Shown: piece after piece, positions 5,310-10,892 of the stretch
Numbering within the stretch: the stretch's first letter is position 1
Layout of the letters: every line of letters begins with the position of its first letter
DNA from: Fimenecus sp963624605
GTDB taxonomy: Bacteria > Bacillota > Clostridia > Oscillospirales > Acutalibacteraceae
Direction of reading: 5' to 3'
Assembly: GCA_963624605.1 (NCBI GenBank)
Contig: CAVFQD010000057.1
Location: 1 to 10,892 of the forward strand
Length of the DNA: 10,892 bases
Position numbers and translations under genes: made by a program
The notes under the pieces: generated by a model
The model's input: the letters and a program-made list of their open reading frames with translations, nothing else
Databases searched by the model: none
Told to the model about the DNA's origin: nothing

Positions 5310-7309
5310 CACTTGCCAAATCGGCAGGCTTCTGCTTCGGCGTAAACAGGGCTGTTAATTTACTTGAAAAAATGGTTGACGACGGTAAAAGCGTATGCAC
5401 AATAGGTCCGATTATCCACAATCCGCAGGTTATTTCGTCGTTTGAAAAGAGGGGAGTGCGCATTATCGAGCATCCCGACGAATGTAAAAGCGGAGATGTT
5501 ATTGTTGTAAGAACTCACGGAATTACCAAGGAGCTTTTGAAAGAGGTCAAGAGCGTTTCTCCTGAGTTTTGTGACGCTACATGCCCGTTCGTTTTGAAAA
5601 TTCACAAGACGGTAAGCGAAAATTCCGACGAAAACACCGTAACCTTTATTGCGGGGGACAAATCACATCCCGAGGTTATCGGAATAAGGAGCTACTGCAA
5701 CGGTCCGTCCTTTGTGTTTAATACCGAGGAAGAATTGGATGAAATTATCAACTCCAACCCCGATTTAGTCAATAATCGTCTAATTCTCGTGTCCCAAACT
5801 ACATTTTCGATAAAATCTTTTGAAAAATATGCAAAAAAAATCAAAAATTACTATACAAACGCCGTAATTTTTGATACAATATGTAATGCGACAGAAGAAA
5901 GACAAAAGGAAGCCACTCAACTTTCGCTTAAAAACGACGCTATGATAATCATAGGCGGCCGTCAAAGTTCTAATACGGCTAAGCTGAAAGCTGTGTGTGA
6001 ATCCAATTGCCCTACTTATCTGATTGAGACTTATGAGGAATTGAACGGCATCGATTTCTCAAGGTTTAAGTCAGTAGGCGTTACTGCGGGAGCATCGACT
6101 CCTGACAGTATAATTAAGGAGGTACTCAAAACAATGACCGAAAAATTAGAACAAACAGTCAGCACAAATGCAGTAAAGGAGGAGGCAACGATGGCTGAAG
6201 ATACATCTTTTGCTGCTATGCTTGAAGAATATATAGATGAAAGCACAGACCAAAAAGTTGTAGGCGTAGTCGTAGGCGTTTCACCGTCAGAGGTTGAGGT
6301 TGAAATCGTCGGAAGAAAACATACAGGCTACATTCCTGCAAGTGAGTTCAGCAATGACCCCAACTGCGATATTACAAAAGAAGTTAAAATCGGTGACAAG
6401 CTTGACCTTATCATTATGAAAACAAACGATGCCGAAGGTACGGTTATGCTCTCCAAAAAGCGCTATGACGCAGCTAAGGCTTGGGAAACAATCGACCCCG
6501 AAAGCGACGAAATTGTTGAGGGTAAGGTTACAGGCGTCGTTGGCGACGGTAAGGGTCTTTATGTTCAGTACAACGGAATTCGTGTATTTGTTCCAGCTTC
6601 ACTTTCAAAATTCAGCAGAAACGATTCTCTTGAGGATATGGTCGGCACGACTGTTAAGTTCAAGATTATTGAAGCAGATAAGAGAAGACGCAGAGTTGTA
6701 GGCTCAATCAAGGCTGCTAACAGAGACATCCGCAAGGAAGAGGCTGAAAAGTTCTGGGCGCAGGCAGAAGAGGGACAGAAGTATACCGGTACCGTTCGTT
6801 CTCTTACAAAGTACGGCGCTTTCGTTGACCTCGGCGGTGTTGACGGAATGATTCATATTTCCGAGCTTTCATGGACAAGAATAAAGCACCCCTCGGATGT
6901 TGTTAATGTAGGCGACACAGTTGAGGTTTACATAAAGGCTCTTGACCGTGAAAACAAGAAGATTTCACTCGGCTTTAAGAAGATTGAGGACAATCCGTGG
7001 GAAATTCTTAAGAGAGATTATCCCGTTGGTACCGAGCTTACCGCTAAAATCGTCGGACTTACTACATTCGGCGCATTTGCAAACATCATTCCGGGAATTG
7101 ACGGACTTATCCATATTTCCGAAATTTCATATGAGCATGTTGCAAATACGGCAGATGTTCTCAAGGTAGGTCAGGAAGTTAAAGTTAAAATTCTTGACAT
7201 TGACTTCGACAAGAAGCGTGTAAGCCTTTCAATTAAGGCTCTTCTCGATCCTCCCGCTGCCGCAGAGGCAGTTGAAGCTCCCGCAGAGGAAGCTCATGTT
7301 GAGGAATAA
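5297..7309 (+). CDS. ispH-rpsA: Fusion of 4-hydroxy-3-methylbut-2-enyl diphosphate reductase and ribosomal protein S1
   Basis: With the TTG at 5297 (GGGAGGA six nt upstream) the protein has 670 residues. Residues 1-280 are IspH, the last enzyme of the MEP isoprenoid pathway, reducing HMBPP to IPP and DMAPP. Its three iron-sulfur cysteines are C13 (FCFGV), C96 (DATCP) and C196 (ICNAT); H41, H74 and H124 and the catalytic-type E126 (HPEV) are present. After a linker, four S1 RNA-binding domains follow at about 319-388, 405-473, 493-561 and 578-647, then an Ala/Glu-rich tail. Four S1 domains match Gram-positive S1, which helps mRNA binding to the ribosome. The fusion is known in Clostridia. A TTG at 5282 is an alternative start, but it would overlap the ribosome binding site. 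Two internal in-frame starts in the linker may yield S1 alone. Confidence 0.94.
   Translation: MREITLAKSAGFCFGVNRAVNLLEKMVDDGKSVCTIGPIIHNPQVISSFEKRGVRIIEHPDECKSGDVIVVRTHGITKELLKEVKSVSPEFCDATCPFVLKIHKTVSENSDENTVTFIAGDKSHPEVIGIRSYCNGPSFVFNTEEELDEIINSNPDLVNNRLILVSQTTFSIKSFEKYAKKIKNYYTNAVIFDTICNATEERQKEATQLSLKNDAMIIIGGRQSSNTAKLKAVCESNCPTYLIETYEELNGIDFSRFKSVGVTAGASTPDSIIKEVLKTMTEKLEQTVSTNAVKEEATMAEDTSFAAMLEEYIDESTDQKVVGVVVGVSPSEVEVEIVGRKHTGYIPASEFSNDPNCDITKEVKIGDKLDLIIMKTNDAEGTVMLSKKRYDAAKAWETIDPESDEIVEGKVTGVVGDGKGLYVQYNGIRVFVPASLSKFSRNDSLEDMVGTTVKFKIIEADKRRRRVVGSIKAANRDIRKEEAEKFWAQAEEGQKYTGTVRSLTKYGAFVDLGGVDGMIHISELSWTRIKHPSDVVNVGDTVEVYIKALDRENKKISLGFKKIEDNPWEILKRDYPVGTELTAKIVGLTTFGAFANIIPGIDGLIHISEISYEHVANTADVLKVGQEVKVKILDIDFDKKRVSLSIKALLDPPAAAEAVEAPAEEAHVEE
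5852..5880 (+). promoter_or_regulatory. Possible internal promoter for the S1 part
   Basis: Within an AT-rich stretch of ispH, TATACA (5852-5857, four of six -35 bases), a 17 bp spacer and TACAAT (5875-5880, five of six) occur, the latter preceded by TG as in extended -10 promoters (TGATACAAT). It would start an mRNA about 240 bp before the internal S1 start sites. It lies in coding sequence, so chance is a real alternative. Confidence 0.25.
6115..6136 (+). promoter_or_regulatory. Internal Shine-Dalgarno and ATG, first unit
   Basis: TAAGGAGGT (6115-6123) is an exact complement of the canonical 16S rRNA 3' end and lies 11 nt before an ATG at 6134 that is in frame with the fusion (codon 280). 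Initiation here would give a 391-residue S1 protein carrying all four S1 domains. Confidence 0.5.
6176..6193 (+). promoter_or_regulatory. Internal Shine-Dalgarno and ATG, second unit
   Basis: AAGGAGGAGG (6176-6185) precedes an in-frame ATG at 6191 (codon 299) by 5 to 8 nt depending on which GGAGG pairs. The product would be a 372-residue S1 protein beginning MAEDTSFAAMLEEY, which looks like a natural S1 N-terminus. Of the two units this one has the better spacing. Confidence 0.55.
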
Positions 7310-7325
7310 TTTAATTTCTTGAATC

Positions 7326-7367
7326 AAGGAGGATAGTGAAACTGTTTTCGCTATCCTCTTTATTTTT
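7326..7367 (+). terminator. Rho-independent terminator after ispH-S1
   Basis: GAGGATAGTGAAA (7329-7341) pairs with TTTCGCTATCCTC (7346-7358) through 13 base pairs, including one G-T wobble, around the 4 nt loop CTGT. TTTATTTTT follows. Three further weaker pairs extend the base. It closes the central operon, yet ends only about 14 bp before the next start codon. Confidence 0.88.
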
Positions 7368-7381
7368 GAAGGGGAATCGTT

Positions 7382-9100
7382 ATGTTAGGTAAAATCATTT
7401 CCGCCGCAGTTCTTGCAGGCGCGGCGGCAACAGCCGGATATATAGCAAAGAAGAAAAATCCCGATTTTTGCCCGGAGTGCGACATACGCAAGGCTGTGGC
7501 AAAGCTTGGTGTCCATATTAAAACAACCGAAAAATATGACAACGGTGCGGCTCTTACCCCGCCTATGGGTTGGTCAAGCTGGAACTCGTTCAGAACAGAG
7601 ATTTCAGAGAAAAAAATTCTTCAGATTGCCGAAGCCATGAAAAAGAGCGGCTTGCTTGACGCAGGGTATAACTATGTAAATCTTGACGACTGCTGGCACA
7701 GTTCTACCCGTGATGCCGACGGCAGACTTCGCGGTGATCTTGCCACATTCCCGAGAGGCATTAAACCGCTTGTTGAGGATTTGAACAAAATGGGCTTCAA
7801 GGCGGGAATATACTCATCAAACGGAACGCTTACCTGTGAGGATCTTCCCGCTTCACTCGGAAATGAGAGGATTGACGCAGAAACCTTTGCAGAATGGGGA
7901 ATCGAGTATTTCAAATACGATTTCTGCCACAACAAGGCTATTACATCAAAGGCTCCGCTCATAGACAAGGTTATAATTACTGACAAAAACGGCGGAAACG
8001 AGCAGATCTTGGAGGCTGAAAACGGCGAGCTTTACGGAACCGCCAAAATAATCGAAGATAAGGACGGCTCATATGTTTCACGCCTTGACAGCAACATGGG
8101 AAGCGTACGCTTCAGCTTTGTAAATGTTCCTGAGGACGGGGAATACGCATTAACCCTTGTCGTAAGAAAAGCAGGTGACAATAAAAAATATGCAACCGTT
8201 ACAGTAAACGACATAAATGTTTATCCTGTTGACATTCCGCCTACCAAGGCTTGGAGCAGAACGGGCAGATGTCAGATAACGGTAAACCTCAACAAGGGCG
8301 ATAATACAATAGAAATTAAGAACCCCATCGGTTCAAGAATGGACTCTGCGGCTACTCAGTACATAAATATGGGTAAGGAATTAAAGCGTGCAACAAAGCT
8401 TTATGCAGAAAAGAATAATGTACCTGAAAAGCCGATTGTATATTCAATTTGCGAATGGGGCACAAACAAGCCATGGAAATGGGGCGCACAGGCGGGTAAT
8501 CTTTGGAGAACAACCCCGGATATTAAGCCTGTATGGGCTTCAATCCTCGGAATTTATGAGGTAAATGTCAAGCTTGCCGATTATTCGGGAATAGGCGGCT
8601 GGAACGACCCCGATATGCTTGAGGTTGGCAACGGAAAGCTTACCGTTGAGGAAAATAAATCGCATTTCACTCTTTGGTGTATGCTTTGCGCTCCGCTTAT
8701 TCTCGGTAATGATATAAGAACATTCATCGACGCAGACGGCAATGTTGATTATGACAATAAGATTTTGCAGATTGTCACTAATAAGGATCTTATTGCCGTT
8801 AATCAGGACAAAAAGGGAGTTCAGTGCAGAAGAATGAAAACGAATGCAATTTCCGATATTCTCGTAAAGCCGCTTGATAAGGGTGATGTTGCAATTTGCT
8901 TTTTCAATAAATCAAATGCCGAAAAGGATATGAGCGTTTCACTGAAAGATGTTGCAAATCTCAGCTATGTTGAGTTAAACGATGTCGGCGCTTATCAGTT
9001 TACCGACCTTTGGAGCAAGGAAATAGATGTTACTTCGGGCTCGATAAATGCCCGTGTTCCGTCGCACGGAGTTCGTGTTTTCCGTGTAAAATCAATCTAA
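7382..9100 (+). CDS. GH27 alpha-galactosidase with an inserted carbohydrate-binding module
   Basis: The 572-residue protein is a glycoside hydrolase family 27 enzyme. TPPMGWSSWNSF (59-70) opens the TIM barrel; NLDDCW (100-105), FKYDFCH with nucleophile D180, CEWG (357-360), the RxxxD pair R376/D380 (acid/base) and GGWNDPDML (405-413) are all present. Between nucleophile strand and CEWG, residues about 208-314 form a CBM35/CBM6-like beta-sandwich. The C-terminal domain (about 470-572) is the usual beta-sandwich. GH27 enzymes release terminal alpha-galactose from raffinose-type sugars or galactomannan; CEWG favours galactose over GalNAc (inference). Residues 5-22 are hydrophobic and followed by KKK, then CPEC (30-33): a membrane anchor or unusual signal peptide with no clear cleavage site. 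AAGGGGA precedes the ATG. mtaB follows after 16 bp. Confidence 0.92.
   Translation: MLGKIISAAVLAGAAATAGYIAKKKNPDFCPECDIRKAVAKLGVHIKTTEKYDNGAALTPPMGWSSWNSFRTEISEKKILQIAEAMKKSGLLDAGYNYVNLDDCWHSSTRDADGRLRGDLATFPRGIKPLVEDLNKMGFKAGIYSSNGTLTCEDLPASLGNERIDAETFAEWGIEYFKYDFCHNKAITSKAPLIDKVIITDKNGGNEQILEAENGELYGTAKIIEDKDGSYVSRLDSNMGSVRFSFVNVPEDGEYALTLVVRKAGDNKKYATVTVNDINVYPVDIPPTKAWSRTGRCQITVNLNKGDNTIEIKNPIGSRMDSAATQYINMGKELKRATKLYAEKNNVPEKPIVYSICEWGTNKPWKWGAQAGNLWRTTPDIKPVWASILGIYEVNVKLADYSGIGGWNDPDMLEVGNGKLTVEENKSHFTLWCMLCAPLILGNDIRTFIDADGNVDYDNKILQIVTNKDLIAVNQDKKGVQCRRMKTNAISDILVKPLDKGDVAICFFNKSNAEKDMSVSLKDVANLSYVELNDVGAYQFTDLWSKEIDVTSGSINARVPSHGVRVFRVKSI
8003..8323 (+). other. CBM35/CBM6-like domain inserted in the GH27 barrel
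   Basis: Residues about 208-314 of the alpha-galactosidase read like a stand-alone binding module: LEAENGELYGTAKI opening, GSYVSRLDS, GSVRFSFVNVPEDGEYALTL middle strands, a TVTVND hairpin, and NKGDNTIEIKN at the end. This is the CBM35/CBM6 pattern in which the opening Glu residues usually bind calcium and an aromatic residue such as W291 may contact sugar. The barrel resumes at about residue 325. The assignment is by pattern only. Confidence 0.75.
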
Positions 9101-9116
9101 GCAATAGGAGTTATAA

Positions 9117-10400
9117 ATGAAAGTTAAGCTTTATACGCTTGGCTGTAAGGTCAATCAGTATGAAACACAGGAAATAACCGAGGATTTGTTGCGAAACGGT
9201 TTTTCCGTTACATTAAGCGATGACGACGCAGATGTTTTTGTCGTGAATTCCTGCACCGTAACTGCGGAAAGCGACAGAAAGACCCGTCAGACCGTCAGGC
9301 GTCTCAAAAGAATTCATCCAAACAGCATTGTTGTTTTAACGGGCTGTATGCCGCAGGCATTTCCGCAGATGGCAGGCGAGCTCACGGCGGCTGATGTCGT
9401 AATCGGCAATAAGGATAATGTGTCTTTGGTCGCTAAGCTCAAGAGATTTATAGAAAACAGGCAAAGAATTGTCGAGATAAATCAGCATATGTCGGGTGAG
9501 GCGTTTTGCGGAAAGCCCATTTATGAGTTTAACGAGCGTACGCGTGCTATAGTTAAAATTGAGGACGGTTGCGACAGATTTTGTTCATACTGCGTTATTC
9601 CTTATGCGAGGGGCAGGGTGCGCTCAAAGCCTATCGAGCAGATAAAAAGCGAGGTTTCCGCGCTTGCCGATAAGGGATTTACGGAAATCGTGCTTGTCGG
9701 AATCAATCTTTCGGCATATGGTAAGGACACGGGAGAAAAATTTTACAACGCTGTTGCGGCGGCTTGTGAAAATGAAAAAATTAAGCGTGTAAGGCTCGGC
9801 TCATTAGAGCCTGATCATCTCACCGACGAGGTCTTGACAGAGCTTTCAAAATGTGAAAAGCTTTGCCCACAGTTCCATATTTCGCTCCAGAGCGGTTGCG
9901 ACAATACATTAAAGCGTATGAACCGCCACTATTCAGCCGAGGAATACTATGACCTCTGCCAAAAACTCCGTGAAAAGTTTGCGGATTGCACGCTTACAAC
10001 CGATATTATGGTCGGCTTTTCGGGCGAAACCGAAAAAGAATTTAACGACACGGTTAAATTTGCAGAAAAAATCGGCTTTGAAAAGATACATATTTTCCCG
10101 TACTCTGTAAGAGAGGGCACAAGAGCCGCCGGCTTTGACGGCAAAATCGAAAAGGCTGTCAAGGAACAGCGTGTTGCCGAACTTTCAAGGGTTGCGGAGA
10201 AAATCAGAAGCGAGTTTTTGAAAAAGCAGATAGGTAGAACCGTTGAAATCATACCCGAAACAAAGCGCGACGGTGATTTTGTATTCGGCTATACCGCAAA
10301 TTATACTCCAGTGCTGGCAAGGCTTTCGGATTTTGCGGTCGGAACACCGGTAAGCGTTAAAATAACCTCAAGTGACTCCGAGCATTGTTATGCGGAATAA
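9117..10400 (+). CDS. mtaB: tRNA t6A37 methylthiotransferase MtaB (YqeV)
   Basis: The 427-residue radical SAM enzyme attaches a methylthio group to C2 of t6A37 in tRNAs reading ANN codons. The N-terminal UPF0004 domain supplies three cysteines for one 4Fe-4S cluster: C10 (LGCKVNQYE), C46 (NSCTVT) and C77 (TGCMPQ). The SAM cluster motif CxxxCxxC is C152/C156/C159 in DGCDRFCSYCVIPYARGR. A TRAM RNA-binding domain occupies about 370-425. GCKVNQYE and TGCMPQ distinguish MtaB from MiaB and RimO. Length is near normal. AGGAG lies 6 nt before the ATG, and the gene is 16 bp after the alpha-galactosidase, so they probably share a transcript although their functions are unrelated. Confidence 0.94.
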   Translation: MKVKLYTLGCKVNQYETQEITEDLLRNGFSVTLSDDDADVFVVNSCTVTAESDRKTRQTVRRLKRIHPNSIVVLTGCMPQAFPQMAGELTAADVVIGNKDNVSLVAKLKRFIENRQRIVEINQHMSGEAFCGKPIYEFNERTRAIVKIEDGCDRFCSYCVIPYARGRVRSKPIEQIKSEVSALADKGFTEIVLVGINLSAYGKDTGEKFYNAVAAACENEKIKRVRLGSLEPDHLTDEVLTELSKCEKLCPQFHISLQSGCDNTLKRMNRHYSAEEYYDLCQKLREKFADCTLTTDIMVGFSGETEKEFNDTVKFAEKIGFEKIHIFPYSVREGTRAAGFDGKIEKAVKEQRVAELSRVAEKIRSEFLKKQIGRTVEIIPETKRDGDFVFGYTANYTPVLARLSDFAVGTPVSVKITSSDSEHCYAE

Positions 10401-10440
10401 GAATAAATAATTTTTTATTTCCCTAAAAAACATATAAGAC

Positions 10441-10484
10441 AAATCATCTCTATATCTTTTAGTTAGATATAGAGATGATTTTTG
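10441..10484. terminator. Strong intrinsic terminator after mtaB, possibly bidirectional
   Basis: AAATCATCTCTATATC (10441-10456) pairs perfectly over 16 bp with its complement at 10466-10481, with a 9 nt loop, and is followed by TTTG. The left side is preceded by an A-rich stretch (10424-10443), so it can also stop transcripts from the minus-strand XRE remnant. It marks the end of the core-gene block. Confidence 0.8.
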
Positions 10485-10495
10485 TATAAAACGCA

Positions 10496-10681
10496 TTATT
10501 TTTTATCTGTTAATCCAATAAAATAATCAGCAGATACATTATAAAATTTGCATAATTTTATTAAATCATCTATTTTTAATTCGGCTCTACCGGCTTAAAT
10601 ATGATTGTATCCTTGTTGTGATTTTTGTATGATTTCACCGACTTGTTTTTGTGTTAAATCGTGATCTTCTCGAAAGGATAA
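10496..10681 (-). pseudogene. Broken XRE-family HTH repressor
   Basis: On the minus strand, codons from about 10672 down to the TAA at 10496-10498 encode a compact XRE/Cro-type helix-turn-helix: REDHDLTQKQVGEIIQKSQQ, then GYNHI, an in-frame TAA (10595-10597), then AGRAELKIDDLIKLCKFYNV and SADYFIGLTDKK. In close relatives the stop position is normally Glu (HIEAGRAEL or YETGRAEL), so GAA to TAA is a likely single-base nonsense change. The usual first 6 to 10 residues and a start codon are also missing upstream of REDHDL, where reading continues without ATG, GTG or TTG. Small XRE proteins of this kind (about 65-70 residues) often guard mobile or defence genes. Both defects argue for decay, though the stop could be a sequencing error. 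Confidence 0.7.
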
Positions 10682-10683
10682 AA

Positions 10684-10892
10684 ATGATAAAACCGAGGAT
10701 TTTTTAACAAAAAATGTGCATATGTCGGTTGGAGTGAGGATGAAGCACCTGCTTTACACAGGATGCTTGACTCGGTAAAAATTGGTGATATTATTTTTAT
10801 AAAAGGATTTTATCCTCGCCTAAAAAACTTTCAATAAAAGTTGTAGGAATTGTTACTGATACAAAAAAACAAATTGACGGACTTGGTACCGG
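10684..10892 (+). pseudogene. Interrupted gene of unknown function, N-terminal part (defence-like domain?)
   Basis: An AAAGGAT site (10673-10679) precedes ATG at 10684, which reads MIKPRIF and stops at TAA 10705-10707. One base later, in the next frame, coding-like sequence continues: NKKCAYVGWSEDEAPALHRM, LDSVKIGDIIFIKGFYPRLKN, then FQ and stop (10835-10837). In the -1 frame from 10828 it continues LSIKVVGIVTDTKKQIDGLG and is open to the window edge. Joined, these make one plausible protein start of about 70 residues. The GDIIFIK...IKVVGIVTD pattern resembles, from memory, N-terminal modules of McrB-like or EVE-like defence proteins, but I cannot confirm this. Either two indels have broken the gene or it is read by frameshifting. 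Base composition is AT-richer than in the core genes. Confidence 0.5.

Noticed and set aside
7336..7392. 18-codon leader peptide starting at GTG 7336
   Set aside because: The ribosome binding site is only 3 nt from the GTG, too close for efficient starts, and it lies within the terminator stem. It is kept only as part of the attenuation idea and not annotated as a gene.
10405..10420. Small AAATAA/TTATTT hairpin right after mtaB
   Set aside because: Six A-T pairs with a T4 loop would be unstable; the 16 bp hairpin just downstream is the real terminator.
10804..10816. AGGAT-TTT-ATCCT mini-hairpin before the A AAA AAC site
   Set aside because: Only five pairs with a 3 nt loop, and it lies upstream of the heptamer, whereas -1 frameshift stimulators are usually downstream structures.
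1..10892. tRNA, rRNA, CRISPR arrays, insertion sequences, riboswitches
   Set aside because: No cloverleaf-like segments, regularly spaced repeats, transposase frames or known riboswitch cores were recognised on either strand by eye.

Overview
The window looks like chromosomal DNA from a low-to-moderate GC member of the Clostridia, probably an uncultured gut relative of the Ruminococcaceae/Oscillospiraceae. The evidence is the strong AGGAGG-type ribosome binding sites, occasional TTG start codons, the IspH-ribosomal protein S1 fusion typical of Clostridia, YlbM/TmcAL beside ackA, and a gut-type GH27 alpha-galactosidase. The placement is inference from gene content; no 16S rRNA gene is present.

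Layout. (1) 1-1812: the 5' tip of acetate kinase (ackA) on the minus strand, and a divergent two-gene unit encoding a hypoxanthine/uracil-type DNA glycosylase and TmcAL, the acetate-using tRNA(Met) cytidine ligase. The two promoters overlap in about 50 bp and share -10 sequence. (2) 1814-7367: a tight operon starting from a good sigma-A-type promoter: MurR/RpiR regulator, BaiN/HI0933 flavoprotein, cytidylate kinase, PlsC acyltransferase and the IspH-S1 fusion. Genes overlap or are 15 bp apart, and the unit ends at a strong intrinsic terminator. (3) 7382-10484: a GH27 alpha-galactosidase with a carbohydrate-binding module inserted in its catalytic barrel, then the tRNA methylthiotransferase MtaB, ended by a second strong hairpin. 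(4) 10485-10892: an AT-richer accessory fragment holding a broken XRE-type repressor (minus strand) and the start of an interrupted gene on the plus strand.

Functionally most of the window is housekeeping: acetate metabolism and acetate-dependent tRNA modification, nucleotide supply (cmk), phospholipid synthesis (plsC), isoprenoid synthesis (ispH), translation (S1) and two anticodon-loop tRNA modifications (TmcAL at C34, MtaB at A37). A sugar-phosphate-type regulator heads the central operon.

The observations most worth following are: two in-frame Shine-Dalgarno/ATG units inside the ispH-S1 fusion that could release free S1; the shared divergent promoter between ackA and tmcAL; the CBM inserted in the GH27 barrel; and the right-end gene, which stays continuous only through a +1 shift at a prfB-like TTT TAA C and a -1 shift at a correctly phased A AAA AAC heptamer. 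That last gene may instead simply be decayed. No RNA genes, CRISPR arrays or insertion sequences were seen.
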